DNA of 64,000 bases from Streptomyces sp. NBC_00250 (GTDB taxonomy: Bacteria; Actinomycetota; Actinomycetes; Streptomycetales; Streptomycetaceae): assembly GCF_036192275.1 (NCBI RefSeq), contig NZ_CP108088.1, positions 8,108,001 through 8,172,000 of the forward strand, read 5' to 3'. A program made the translations under genes and the position numbers. The notes under the pieces are model-generated. The model worked only from the letters and a program-made list of their open reading frames with translations, was not told the origin of the DNA and ran no database searches. Below are positions 8,555 to 16,945 of this stretch, piece after piece (the stretch's first letter is position 1; every line of letters begins with the position of its first letter).

Positions 8555-8597
8555 GAGGGGCGTCCACGGCCCGGTGGTCCAGTCGTGGACGCCCCTC
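8555..8597 (-). terminator. Hairpin downstream of beta-lactamase-fold hydrolase
   Basis: GAGGGGCGTCCAC at 8555-8567 and GTGGACGCCCCTC at 8585-8597 form a perfect 13-bp stem with a 17-nt loop, 64 bases past the hydrolase stop on the minus strand. Confidence 0.65.
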
Positions 8598-8660
8598 AAT
8601 GCCGGAATCGTGCCCTCCGTCCGGGTGGGCCGGGTGTCCGGTTCCCGTCGTAGCCCGATG

Positions 8661-9824
8661 TCAGAGTGCCGCGTACACCGCCTCGACCAGGGCCGTCTTG
8701 CGGGGGTCGTCCGCGATGTGGGGGCCCATGCGGTTCATGACGTACCCCACGGAGACCCCCGCTTCCGGGTCCGCGAGGCCGCAGGAGCCGCCGAAGCCGT
8801 CGTGGCCGAAGGCGCGGGGATTGGGGCCGTACGAGAAGTTGGGGCCGCTGAGCCAGAGCCCCAGCGCGCACTCGGTGTCGTGGGCGAAGCCCGCGCCCAG
8901 GACCAGGTCCCGGCAGGCGCCCTGCCCCTCGCGGGCCCTTTCGGCGGCCGGTTCGGAGAGGATCCGGTGCTCACCGGCCCGGCCGCGCCCGGCGAAGACG
9001 CCGTACAGCTGGGCGACCGCCCGGGCCGTCCCGTGGCCGTTCGCCGCGGGCAGCTCGGCGGCCCGCCACTCGGGGCTGTTGGCCTGCTCGGCGCCGACGA
9101 GCGGGTTGGCCAGGGCGGCCAGGGCGGCGGGCTCCAACTGGGCGAAGATCGCCGCCTGTTCGCTCGCCGACGAGGTGCGGGGGTGGACGAGCTCCGCCGC
9201 CCGGGCGGACTCCTTCTCCGGCAGGCCGATGGTGAAGTCGATGCCGAGGGGGCCGGTGATCTCCTCTCGGAGGAAGTCGCTGGGCAGTCGTCCGGTGATG
9301 CGCCGGATCACCTCGCCGACCAGGAAGCCGTACGTCATGGCGTGGTAGCCGGACCGGGTGCCGGGTTCCCACCAGGGCTCCGTCGCCGCGAGCCGGGCGG
9401 TCGTCACCTCCCAGTCGTAGAACTCCGCGAGCGGGAGCGGCTCGCGCAGGCCGGCCAGCCCGGCGCGGTGGGAGAGGAGATGGCGTACGGGGAGCTTCTC
9501 CTTGCCGGCGGCGGCGAACTCGGGCCAGTACGAGGCGACCGGGGCGTCCAGGTAGAGCAGTCCGCGGTCGGCGAGCAGATGGGCGCAGAGGGCGGTCACC
9601 CCCTTGGTCGTGGACCAGACGTTGACCACGGTGTCGCGCTCCCAGCGGCGCGTGCGGGCGGCGTCCGCCCAGCCGCCCCACAGATCGACCACGGTCTCGC
9701 CGTGGACCTGGACCGTCACGGCGGCCCCGAGCTCGTCCCCCGTACGGAAGTTGGCCTCGAAGGCGTCCCGTACGCCGGTGAAGCGGGGGTCGCAGTGCCC
9801 TGCGGTCGAGGGGGTCTCTTGCAT
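8661..9824 (-). CDS. Beta-lactamase-fold serine hydrolase (EstB-like)
   Basis: A 387-residue enzyme of the class C beta-lactamase/esterase family. The nucleophile motif is STTK (Ser71-Lys74, in NVWSTTKGV), the second motif is carried by Tyr160 (SGYHAMTYGF), and the third-motif equivalent is GHDGFGGS near the C-terminus. Family members act mostly as esterases or D-aminopeptidases rather than true beta-lactamases. No signal peptide is seen, so it is probably cytoplasmic. ATG 9824 has GGAGG five bases upstream. It is divergent from the GH15 gene with about 230 bp between, and ends at a strong hairpin. The substrate cannot be inferred. Confidence 0.88.
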   Translation of the reverse strand: MQETPSTAGHCDPRFTGVRDAFEANFRTGDELGAAVTVQVHGETVVDLWGGWADAARTRRWERDTVVNVWSTTKGVTALCAHLLADRGLLYLDAPVASYWPEFAAAGKEKLPVRHLLSHRAGLAGLREPLPLAEFYDWEVTTARLAATEPWWEPGTRSGYHAMTYGFLVGEVIRRITGRLPSDFLREEITGPLGIDFTIGLPEKESARAAELVHPRTSSASEQAAIFAQLEPAALAALANPLVGAEQANSPEWRAAELPAANGHGTARAVAQLYGVFAGRGRAGEHRILSEPAAERAREGQGACRDLVLGAGFAHDTECALGLWLSGPNFSYGPNPRAFGHDGFGGSCGLADPEAGVSVGYVMNRMGPHIADDPRKTALVEAVYAAL

Positions 9825-10057
9825 GACGTCCTCCAAGGAGTGCCCGGCAGTCCGAAGCAACATACCGACCGGTCGGACAACGGGGAAGGGAGTGCACACG
9901 GGTGCACGTGGACGCCCATGGGTGCGCGGATGCGTGCGGGCACCGGCGGGATTCGCCCGGTCGGCCCCCTCGCCTTGCCGCCGCGGCCGGCTGCGGGTTG
10001 CGTGGACGCGAGGAGTGGCGCCGAAGGCACGGAGCCGCGGGAGAATCGAGGTCGCTC

Positions 10058-11884
10058 GTGCCCGAGTACCCCCCGATCGCCAACCACGGAATGATCGGCG
10101 ACCTGCAGACCGCCGCACTGATCTCCGCCGAGGGCGCGGTCGACTGGTTCTGCGCACCCCGGTTCGACTCTCCGAGCATCTTCGCCTCGCTGCTCGACCA
10201 GGAGCGCGGCGGCCACTTCACCATCGCTCCCGCCCACGACGACGTGACCGTCCGCCAGCTCTACCTGCCCGACACAGCCGTCCTGATCACCAGGTTCCTC
10301 ACCCCGGAGGGGGTGGGCGAGGTGGTCGACTTCATGCCGGTGCACGACCGGTCGGACGTACCCACCGACCGGCACCGCCTCGTACGCGCCCTGCGCGTGG
10401 TGCGCGGCACCCTCACCTTCGACGTCGCGTGCCGGCCGCGCTTCGACTACGGGCGCGCGCCGCACACCCTCACGCTCGACGGCGCCACCGCCACCTTCCA
10501 CGGCCCCGACCTCGACGTCCACCTGCGGAGCTCCGTCCCCCTGGAAGCCGACGGGCAGGACGTGCGTGCCACCGTCACCCTCCGGCACGGCCAGACCGCC
10601 GGAATCGTCCTGGAAACCTCCTCCCCGGGAGCCGCCGCCCCCGACCCGATCACCGAGGAGGCCCTTGAGGCGGCGCTGGAGGAGACCCGCGTCTTCTGGC
10701 ACGGATGGATCCGCCGGTGCCGCTACCGGGGCCGCTGGCAGAGCATGGTCAACCGCTCGGCCATCACGCTCAAGCTGCTCATCTACGCCCCCTCCGGCGC
10801 CCCGATCGCCGCCCCCACCATGGGGCTCCCCGAGCAGGTCGGCGGCGAGCGGAACTGGGACTACCGCTACACCTGGATCCGTGACGCGTCCTTCTCGGTG
10901 CGGGTCCTGCTCGACCTCGGATACATCGAGGAGGCCGACGCCTTCCGGCGCTGGCTCGGCGGCCGCGGCCGCGCCCCGCGCGTGCCCGGCAGCGAGCCGA
11001 TGCAGATCATGTACCGGGTCGACGGCGACCCCCATCTGACCGAGGAGGTCCTGCCCCACCTGTCCGGGTACCGCGACTCCTACCCCGTACGGGCCGGGAA
11101 CGGGGCCGCCGACCAGCTCCAGCTCGACATCTACGGCGAGTTCGCCTACGCGATGACCCACTCCCCCGACCTCGCCGAACTCGCCGGTTACGAGGGCTGG
11201 AAGGGGTTCTCCGCACTCATCGACTGGCTCTGCGACAACTGGGACCGCCCCGACGAGGGCATCTGGGAGACCCGCGGCGGCCGCAAGGACTTCACCTACA
11301 GCCGGATGATGTGCTGGGTCGCCCTCGACCGCGGCATCCGTCTCGCCACCGAGTACGCCCGTCCCGCCGACGTCCCGCGCTGGACCGCGCAGCGCGACGC
11401 GATCCTCGTCCAGGTGATGGAGCGCGGCTGGAACCCGGAGCGGAAGGCCTTCGTCCAGCACTACGACAGCGAGGTGCTCGACGCGTCGCTGCTGCTCATG
11501 CCCCTCGTCGGCTTCATCTCGCCCAGGGCGCCCTCGTGGCTGTCCACCCTGGACGCCATGGACCGTGAACTCGTCACCGACAGCCTCGTCTACCGCTACA
11601 ACCCCGAGGCGTCCCCCGACGGGCTGCGCGGCTCCGAGGGCACCTTCTCGCTCTGCAGCTTCCTCTACGTAGAGGCGCTCGCCCGGGCCGGCCGCCTCGA
11701 CCAGGCCCGCTACGCCATGGACAAGATGCTCACGTACGCCAACCACGTGGGACTCTTCGCCGAGGAGATCGGACGCACCGGCGAACAACTCGGCAACTTC
11801 CCCCAGTCGTTCACCCACCTCGCTCTCATCACCGCCGCGATGGCCCTCGACGAGGAACTCGACAAGGCCGCCGATCGGAGGTGA
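10058..11884 (+). CDS. GH15 family glycosidase (trehalase/glucoamylase type)
   Basis: A 608-residue protein. An N-terminal beta-rich domain (PPIANHGMIGDLQTAALISA, VDWFCAPRFDSPS) is followed by an (alpha/alpha)6 catalytic domain with the family signatures GLPEQVGGERNWDYRYTWIR and QLDIYGEFAYAM. The predicted general acid is Glu404 (GIWETRGG) and the base Glu569 or Glu570 (GLFAEEIG). It resembles actinobacterial cytosolic GH15 enzymes, several of which act on trehalose; glucoamylase activity is the alternative. GTG 10058 gives the conserved PEYPPIANHG start and has GAGG six bases upstream. It is followed 45 bases later by zapE. Confidence 0.9.
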   Translation: MPEYPPIANHGMIGDLQTAALISAEGAVDWFCAPRFDSPSIFASLLDQERGGHFTIAPAHDDVTVRQLYLPDTAVLITRFLTPEGVGEVVDFMPVHDRSDVPTDRHRLVRALRVVRGTLTFDVACRPRFDYGRAPHTLTLDGATATFHGPDLDVHLRSSVPLEADGQDVRATVTLRHGQTAGIVLETSSPGAAAPDPITEEALEAALEETRVFWHGWIRRCRYRGRWQSMVNRSAITLKLLIYAPSGAPIAAPTMGLPEQVGGERNWDYRYTWIRDASFSVRVLLDLGYIEEADAFRRWLGGRGRAPRVPGSEPMQIMYRVDGDPHLTEEVLPHLSGYRDSYPVRAGNGAADQLQLDIYGEFAYAMTHSPDLAELAGYEGWKGFSALIDWLCDNWDRPDEGIWETRGGRKDFTYSRMMCWVALDRGIRLATEYARPADVPRWTAQRDAILVQVMERGWNPERKAFVQHYDSEVLDASLLLMPLVGFISPRAPSWLSTLDAMDRELVTDSLVYRYNPEASPDGLRGSEGTFSLCSFLYVEALARAGRLDQARYAMDKMLTYANHVGLFAEEIGRTGEQLGNFPQSFTHLALITAAMALDEELDKAADRR

Positions 11885-11915
11885 ACCTGGCGGTGGGCGC
11901 GTCCGGGCCCGCTGC

Positions 11916-11921
11916 TAGCGT
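11916..11921 (+). promoter_or_regulatory. -10 element of a probable leaderless zapE transcript
   Basis: TAGCGT fits TANNNT and ends 8 bases before GTG 11930, with no Shine-Dalgarno between. That spacing places the transcription start at or next to the start codon, as in many actinobacterial leaderless genes. Confidence 0.45.
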
Positions 11922-11929
11922 CGCCGCGT

Positions 11930-13021
11930 GTGAATCACACGATGCGCCGGCAGTACGCGGCGATGCGCACCCACTTCCAACAGGCCGCCGACCAGCGGGG
12001 TTTCACCCTCTCCGCGGCACAGGAGCAGGCCGCCGAACGGCTCAGCCTGCTCGCCGCCGAACTTGCGGTGACCGGCGGCCCGTTCCGCCGCTCCCGCCCC
12101 GCGCCCCGCAACCTCTACGTGTGGGGCCCGGTCGGGCGCGGCAAGAGCTGGCTCGTGGACGCCTTCTTCGACGGGCTGCCGATCGCCCGCAAGCGGCGAC
12201 TGCACTTCCACGACTTCTTCCGCGCCCTGCACGACGGCGTGGCCCACGAAGGCCGGAACCGCGAAGGCGGGCACAGCGCCGTCGACCGTGCTGTCGACGA
12301 GCTGCTCGGCGACTGCCGGCTCCTCGTCTTCGACGAGTTCCACGCCCATGACGCGGGAGACGCGATGCTCGTCGCCCGCCTCTTCCGGACGCTCCTCGAC
12401 CGGCACGTCACCCTCGTGACCACCTCCAACTACCCGCCCGCCGGCCTGATGCCCGACCCGCTGTACCACCACCTCTTCGAGCCCACGATCCAGCGGATCG
12501 AGGAGCGGATGGACGTCCTCGACGTGTCCGGCCCGACGGACTTCCGACGCCGGCCGTCGCCGTCCCACGACGCACCGAGGTTCGCGGAAGGGGCGTGCCT
12601 GGCGGACGGGGCCGAAGCCCTGAGGGACGAACCGGGACTGGACGCGCCGCGGCCCGGTGAGGCCGTCCTCGTGCCCGCGCACCACCGCGACCTGCCCGCC
12701 AAGGCCGCCCGCGCCGACCTGGTGTGGTTCGGCTTCGACACGCTCTGCGAGGGCACCACGGCGGTGCCCGACTACCTGGCCCTCGCCGAGCGATTCGGCA
12801 CCCTGGTCCTGGACGGCGTACCCCCGCTGGCCTCGTGCACGTCGGACGGCCGGCAGCGCTTCGCCAACCTGGTGGACGTCTGCTGCGACCGCGACACACG
12901 CCTGTTCCTGATCGGCGCCGACCCGCTGGCCGGGCTGCCCGAGGACTCCGCCCTCCTGCGCGATCTGGACCGTACGGCGAGCCGGCTGGCGATGCTGCGC
13001 CGCGCGGACCTCGCCCGGTAG
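11930..13021 (+). CDS. zapE: ZapE/AFG1-type ATPase
   Basis: A 363-residue P-loop ATPase of the ZapE (LACE1/AFG1) family. Walker A is YVWGPVGRGKSWLVDAFF (GxxGxGKS, about residues 62-79), followed by FHDFFRALHD and Walker B LLVFDEFHAHDAGDAM (about 130-145). NLVDVCCDRDTRLFLIG lies toward the C-terminus. ZapE interacts with the division apparatus in proteobacteria; the role in actinomycetes is less clear. The start is GTG 11930 or ATG 11942, with no ribosome-binding site before either, consistent with a leaderless mRNA. An Arg/Pro-rich insertion (about 200-240) separates the ATPase core from the lid region. Confidence 0.9.
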   Translation: MNHTMRRQYAAMRTHFQQAADQRGFTLSAAQEQAAERLSLLAAELAVTGGPFRRSRPAPRNLYVWGPVGRGKSWLVDAFFDGLPIARKRRLHFHDFFRALHDGVAHEGRNREGGHSAVDRAVDELLGDCRLLVFDEFHAHDAGDAMLVARLFRTLLDRHVTLVTTSNYPPAGLMPDPLYHHLFEPTIQRIEERMDVLDVSGPTDFRRRPSPSHDAPRFAEGACLADGAEALRDEPGLDAPRPGEAVLVPAHHRDLPAKAARADLVWFGFDTLCEGTTAVPDYLALAERFGTLVLDGVPPLASCTSDGRQRFANLVDVCCDRDTRLFLIGADPLAGLPEDSALLRDLDRTASRLAMLRRADLAR

Positions 13022-13073
13022 TGACCGCGCCCGCCCGCGGTGAGCCGCGTCTCACCCGGGCGGGTGGGCTTGC

Positions 13074-13093
13074 CTATGCAACGAGTTGCATAG
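13074..13093. promoter_or_regulatory. PadR-type operator
   Basis: A perfect 20-bp inverted repeat: CTATGCAAC, GA, GTTGCATAG. It ends one base before the AAGGA ribosome-binding site of the padR-type gene. ATGCAAC/GTTGCAT dyads are typical PadR-family sites, so this is very probably the autoregulatory operator that also controls the downstream acyl-CoA dehydrogenase. TATGCA/TGCATA within it may double as the -10. Confidence 0.75.
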
Positions 13094-13106
13094 AAGGATT
13101 CCGGGT

Positions 13107-13667
13107 GTGGCGATCGAACACGCGATTCTCGTGTCCCTCCTTGAGAAGCCCGGATCCGGCTACGAGCTGGCCCGGCGCTTCGAGCGGTCCATCGGCTACT
13201 TCTGGACCGCCAGCCATCAGCAGATCTACCGCGTGCTGAAGCGGATGGAGAACGACGGCTGGGTCGACGTCCGGGACGTGCCGCAGCACGGCCGCCCGGA
13301 CAAGAAGGAGTACTCCGTCGCGGACCTGGGACGGGCCGCCCTGTCCAGCTGGCTGCACGAGCCCGTCGAACCCGAGAGCCTCCGGCACGACCTCGCCGTG
13401 AAGATCCGCGGCGCGGCCTTCGACGACCCGGCAGCGCTGATCGACGAGGTGGAGCGGCACCGGCGCACACACGCGGAGCGGCTCGCCCACTACCTCGCCG
13501 GCGAGGAACGCGACTTCCCGTCGGCCGAAGCGGAGCCGGAGGCGCCGGACGCGGGGAGAGAGCTCCAGCACGTCGTGCTGCGCGGCGGCATCGCGTACGA
13601 ACGGATGACGCTCGCCTGGCTCGACGACGTCCTCGCCACCCTCCACCGACTCGCCGCCCCGCGCTGA
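13107..13667 (+). CDS. PadR family transcriptional regulator
   Basis: A 186-residue regulator. The N-terminal winged helix (about 1-85) has ILVSLLEKPGSGYELARRF, the recognition region WTASHQQIYRVLKRMENDGW, and the wing with DKKEYSVADLGR. The C-terminal helical Vir-type dimerisation region (about 95-180) is of the AphA-like type. GTG 13107 gives the usual AIEHAILVSLL start with AAGGA about 8 bases upstream; an in-frame TTG at 13086 lies inside the operator and is unlikely. The acyl-CoA dehydrogenase gene follows after 56 bases, probably in one unit under the palindrome at 13074-13093. Confidence 0.92.
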   Translation: MAIEHAILVSLLEKPGSGYELARRFERSIGYFWTASHQQIYRVLKRMENDGWVDVRDVPQHGRPDKKEYSVADLGRAALSSWLHEPVEPESLRHDLAVKIRGAAFDDPAALIDEVERHRRTHAERLAHYLAGEERDFPSAEAEPEAPDAGRELQHVVLRGGIAYERMTLAWLDDVLATLHRLAAPR

Positions 13668-13723
13668 GACGCGCCCCCGACCGTCACGACCCCCCTCGTC
13701 CACCGGACCGAAAGATGGAGCTC

Positions 13724-15448
13724 ATGGCCGACTCGCTGCTGTTCAACCCGCACACGTACGACCCCGCGCACTTCGACCCCGAGACCCGGCGGCTGCTGCG
13801 CGCCACCGTCGACTGGTTCGAGGAGCGCGGCAAGCGCCGGCTGATCGAGGACTACCGCACCCGGGCCTGGCTGGGGGACTTCCTCGCCTTCTCCGCCAAG
13901 GAAGGCCTGTTCGAGACCTTCCTGACGCCCTCCGCCGACGCGCCCGAGGGGCAGCGGGACAAGCGCTGGGACACCGCCCGCATCGCCGCCCTCAACGAGA
14001 TCCTCGGCTTCTACGGGCTCGACTACTGGTACGCCTGGCAGGTCACCATCCTCGGCCTCGGCCCGGTCTGGCAGAGCGACAACGCCGCCGCCCGCGCCCG
14101 CGCCGCCGAACTCCTCACCCAGGGCGAGGTGTTCGCCTTCGGTCTCTCCGAGAAGACCCACGGCGCCGACATCTACTCCACCGACATGCTCCTGGAGCCC
14201 GAGGCCGACGGCGGGTTCCGCGCCACCGGATCCAAGTACTACATCGGCAACGGCAACGCGGCCGGACTCGTCTCCGTCTTCGGCCGCCGCACCGACGTCG
14301 AGGGCCCCGACGGCTACGTCTTCTTCGCCGCCGACAGCCGCCACCCGGCGTACCACCTCGTCAAGAACGTCGTCGACTCGTCGAAGTACGTCAGCGAGTT
14401 CCGCCTGGAGAGCTACCCGGTCGCCCCCGAGGACGTCCTGCACACCGGCCGCGCCGCCTTCGACGCCGCCCTCAACACCGTCAACGTCGGCAAGTTCAAC
14501 CTGTGCACCGCCTCGATCGGCATCTGCGAGCACGCGATGTACGAGGCCGTCACCCACGCCCACAACCGGATCCTCTACGGCCGTCCCGTCACCGCCTTCC
14601 CGCACGTGCGGCGCGAGCTGGCCGACGCGTACGTGCGGCTCGTCGGCATGAAGCTGTTCAGCGACCGCGCCGTCGACTACTTCCGCTCCGCCGGTCCCGA
14701 CGACCGCCGCTACCTCCTCTTCAACCCGATGACGAAGATGAAGGTGACCACCGAGGGCGAGAAGGTCATCGACCTGATGTGGGACGTCATCGCCGCCAAG
14801 GGCTTCGAGAAGGACAACTACTTCGCCCAGGCGGCCATCGAGATCCGGGGCCTGCCGAAGCTGGAGGGCACGGTCCACGTCAACCTGGCGCTGATCCTGA
14901 AGTTCATGCGGAACCACCTGCTCGACCCGGCCGGCTACGAGCCCGTACCGACCCGCCTGGACGCGGCCGACGACACCTTCCTCTTCCAGCAGGGACCGGC
15001 CCGCGGCCTGGGGTCCGTACGCTTCCACGACTGGCGTCCGGCCTACGACGCGTACGCCGGGGTGGCGAACGTCGCCCGCTTCCGCGAACAGGCCGACGCC
15101 CTCTGCGAGTTCGTCCGCACCGCCGCGCCCGACGAGGCGCAGAGCCGCGACCTGGACCTCCTCCTCGCCGTCGGCCAGCTGTTCGCGCTCGTCGTCCACG
15201 GCCAGCTGGTCCTGGAGCAGGCCCGCCTGACGGGCCTCGACGAGGACGTCCTCGACGAGCTGTTCGCCGTGCTCGTACGGGACTTCTCCGCCCACGCGAT
15301 CGAGCTGCACGGCAAGGACTCCGCCACCGAGCAGCAGCAGGCCTGGGCGCTGGGGGCCGTACGGCGCCCGGTCGTCGACGAGGCCCGCTCGGGCCGGGTC
15401 TGGCAGCAGGTCGAGGCGCTGTCGGGCACGTACGAGATGGCACCGTAA
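13724..15448 (+). CDS. Acyl-CoA dehydrogenase
   Basis: A 574-residue flavoprotein with the acyl-CoA dehydrogenase fold, longer than the usual 380-400 residues, as in the large acyl-CoA dehydrogenase/oxidase-like subgroups. FAFGLSEKTHGADIYSTDM is the FAD/substrate loop, and FRATGSKYYIGNGNAAGLVS is the middle beta domain. Helical C-terminal domains hold FNLCTASIGICEHAMYEAVT and GRPVTAFPHVRRELADAYVR. It oxidises acyl-CoA or a related thioester at the alpha-beta bond using FAD; chain specificity is unknown. ATG 13724 has GGAG three bases upstream; ATG 13715, three codons earlier, is the alternative. The likely regulator is the adjacent PadR protein. Confidence 0.9.
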   Translation: MADSLLFNPHTYDPAHFDPETRRLLRATVDWFEERGKRRLIEDYRTRAWLGDFLAFSAKEGLFETFLTPSADAPEGQRDKRWDTARIAALNEILGFYGLDYWYAWQVTILGLGPVWQSDNAAARARAAELLTQGEVFAFGLSEKTHGADIYSTDMLLEPEADGGFRATGSKYYIGNGNAAGLVSVFGRRTDVEGPDGYVFFAADSRHPAYHLVKNVVDSSKYVSEFRLESYPVAPEDVLHTGRAAFDAALNTVNVGKFNLCTASIGICEHAMYEAVTHAHNRILYGRPVTAFPHVRRELADAYVRLVGMKLFSDRAVDYFRSAGPDDRRYLLFNPMTKMKVTTEGEKVIDLMWDVIAAKGFEKDNYFAQAAIEIRGLPKLEGTVHVNLALILKFMRNHLLDPAGYEPVPTRLDAADDTFLFQQGPARGLGSVRFHDWRPAYDAYAGVANVARFREQADALCEFVRTAAPDEAQSRDLDLLLAVGQLFALVVHGQLVLEQARLTGLDEDVLDELFAVLVRDFSAHAIELHGKDSATEQQQAWALGAVRRPVVDEARSGRVWQQVEALSGTYEMAP

Positions 15449-15464
15449 CGACCGGTCGACGGGG

Positions 15465-15490
15465 GGCCGGGGCGGCGATCCGCCCCGGCC
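15465..15490 (+). terminator. Strong hairpin after acyl-CoA dehydrogenase
   Basis: GGCCGGGGCGG, loop CGAT, CCGCCCCGGCC: a perfect 11-bp GC stem, 16 bases past the stop. Confidence 0.8.
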
Positions 15491-15649
15491 GGCTCGGTGC
15501 GGGCGAGGATTCGGTGAGGGCGCCGGTGCTTCGCGACCTCCGACCGGCACTCCATCGCCCCGGGGACCCTCCGGCGGATGCCTCCCGGGGAAGATCGCCG
15601 TCGTGGTGATCAGCGGAGACCTACCGGCAGCTGAGCTGCGGGGCGGAGC

Positions 15650-15805
15650 TCACCAGCGGTACCAGCGTCCGTTCGTGCCACGCATGAAGAAGCCGAGCAC
15701 CCAGAGCACCAGGACGGCGATGGCGATGTACCAGAGCACCTCGACGGCGAATCCGGCTCCGAAGAGGACGAGGATCAGCAGGAGTACGAGCAGCAGCGGG
15801 ACCAT
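15650..15805 (-). CDS. Small hydrophobic membrane protein
   Basis: A 51-residue protein of two closely packed hydrophobic helices (about 2-20 and 22-41: VPLLLVLLLILVLFGAGF, then LWYIAIAVLVLWVLGFF) and a basic tail RGTNGRWYRW. This is the widespread tiny hydrophobic-protein type of actinobacteria and firmicutes (lmo0937/DUF5670-like), often linked to stress or envelope conditions but without a defined biochemical role. ATG 15805 has GGAGG eight bases upstream. It is convergent with the acyl-CoA dehydrogenase gene. Confidence 0.8.
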   Translation of the reverse strand: MVPLLLVLLLILVLFGAGFAVEVLWYIAIAVLVLWVLGFFMRGTNGRWYRW

Positions 15806-15951
15806 GACGACACCTCCGACAGGAGCGGGGGCGGGACCCGTCCCAGGGGCGCGCCCTTGACACCAGGGCGTTTGCCCGCGAAGCCGGATCTCATGCCTGG
15901 CGCCGACCCTGGAGATCGGGCGTTCTCATCCGGTAGGGGGATCCGGCGCCG

Positions 15952-16623
15952 TCATCCGACGGGGTGGCCCGCGCTGTCCGTCCGGCCCGCCTGGCTGGAG
16001 AACTTGTTCAGGAAGACGTCGTACCGGCCGTCGGGGCGCTCCACGAGGGTCGCACCGTCCTGCCAGATGCCGTTCTCCGGCCACCACTGGGAGCCGAACG
16101 GATCCCCCTGGTTCTGGTGGATGTTGTGCATGCCGAGGTCTCCCTCGGGATCGTTCTCGAACGGTTCGCCGAAGACGAGGATCCGCCGGCCGGGCACCAG
16201 CATCGGCTCCAGTGCGTCGGCGGCGTCGACGTTGCTTCCCGCGTGCCAGGGCCGCGAGCCCAGCAGGTCGAGGAGCTCCTGCAGCCAGGACGGCGGGCGG
16301 CGCTCGAAGAGGACGCCGGTGCGGTCCACCAGTTCCGGATGCCGCAGACAGTCCATCGCGCCGGAGTCGGGATCGGACGCGAGGTCGTGGTACCCGGGGG
16401 CGAGGGCGGCGGCCGGCCCGACGGCGGAGGCCGTCAGGGTGAAGGTCTTCCACTGCACCCCGACGTTGGACTTGTGGCTGTCGACGTCGACGGCGCAGTG
16501 GTACCGCCCTGCGGGCGCGTCCACCTTCAGATTGATGTGGAACCAGCGGCCCTGGTCGTCCGGATCGTCGCGGAAGTGGCTGTGGAGGGTCCCCGCGAGC
16601 ACGCCGTAGCTCTGGAATGGCAT
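15952..16623 (-). CDS. DUF2278 family protein
   Basis: A 223-residue protein matching the DUF2278 (YukJ-like) family in layout. It starts YGVLAGTLHSHFRDD, and the central HFHxN-like region reads GRWFHINLKVDAPAGRYHCA. The C-terminal domain contains GMHNIHQNQGDPFGSQWWPE, GIWQDGATLVERPDGRYDVF and FLNKFSSQ. The family's function is not established. It lacks a signal peptide. ATG 16623 begins MPFQSYGVLAG, the conserved family start. It lies upstream of tRNA-Leu on the opposite strand and is monocistronic. Confidence 0.85.
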   Translation of the reverse strand: MPFQSYGVLAGTLHSHFRDDPDDQGRWFHINLKVDAPAGRYHCAVDVDSHKSNVGVQWKTFTLTASAVGPAAALAPGYHDLASDPDSGAMDCLRHPELVDRTGVLFERRPPSWLQELLDLLGSRPWHAGSNVDAADALEPMLVPGRRILVFGEPFENDPEGDLGMHNIHQNQGDPFGSQWWPENGIWQDGATLVERPDGRYDVFLNKFSSQAGRTDSAGHPVG

Positions 16624-16802
16624 ACCGCCAGTGAAGCACCCATGACCGCGCTGCGCGCGCACGTGATGACTCTCCGTGTGTGCGTTCCGTGCGGGCGCCC
16701 CGGATCGCTGACCACCGGAAACGGGGGTGAACCGCAGGTCGGACCCCTGATATATTCATCTTGTCGCCGCGAGTGATCATCACTCACAGCGACGCACACC
16801 TT

Positions 16803-16887
16803 GTCCGGGTGGCGGAATGGCAGACGCGCTAGCTTGAGGTGCTAGTGCCCTTTATCGGGCGTGGGGGTTCAAGTCCCCCCTCGGACA
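16803..16887 (+). tRNA. tRNA-Leu(GAG)
   Basis: An 85-nt class II tRNA. Acceptor stem GTCCGGG with CTCGGAC (one G-U), discriminator A at 16887. Anticodon stem CTAGC/GCTAG encloses loop TTGAGGT with anticodon GAG, reading CUC and CUU. A long variable arm (GTGCCCTTTATCGGGC region) precedes a standard T-arm with GGTTCAAGTCC. The 3' CCA is not encoded, which is normal in actinomycetes. No duplicated 3' end was seen that would mark an integrated element. Confidence 0.95.
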
Positions 16888-16902
16888 CGACGACTCGTCG
16901 TG

Positions 16903-16940
16903 CGAAGTGGTGGTCGAGAGCGATCTCGGCCACCACTTCG
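16903..16940. terminator. Bidirectional terminator between tRNA-Leu and gntR
   Basis: A 17-bp stem (16903-16919 with 16924-16940, one G-U) and loop GCGA, followed by TCGTTTC on the plus side. It sits 15 bases past the tRNA and 6 bases past the gntR stop on the minus strand, so it can serve both convergent units. A smaller palindrome (ACGACGA C TCGTCGT) precedes it at 16887-16901. Confidence 0.8.
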
Positions 16941-16945
16941 TCGTT

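Larger units (their letters stand above)
8029..8660. other. 632-bp intergenic region without a supported gene
   Basis: This lies between two minus-strand genes. It holds the promoter region of the protease gene (nearest about 100-200 bp), a LacI-type palindrome at 8279-8292, and a 13-bp inverted repeat at 8555-8597 that probably terminates the upstream hydrolase. Short open frames on both strands here show no family signature or convincing ribosome-binding site. Confidence 0.6.

Noticed and set aside
8029..8660. Small genes in the gene-free region
   Set aside because: Short frames near 8.30-8.60 kb lack homology, ribosome-binding sites or codon bias that would separate them from shadows.
9716..11818. 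A 700-codon minus-strand frame
   Set aside because: Antisense to the GH15 gene and the start of the hydrolase; low-complexity Gly/Val/Glu composition, no family signature.
16803..16887. tRNA-Leu as an integration site for a mobile element
   Set aside because: No integrase, excisionase or duplicated tRNA 3' end was seen on either side in this window.
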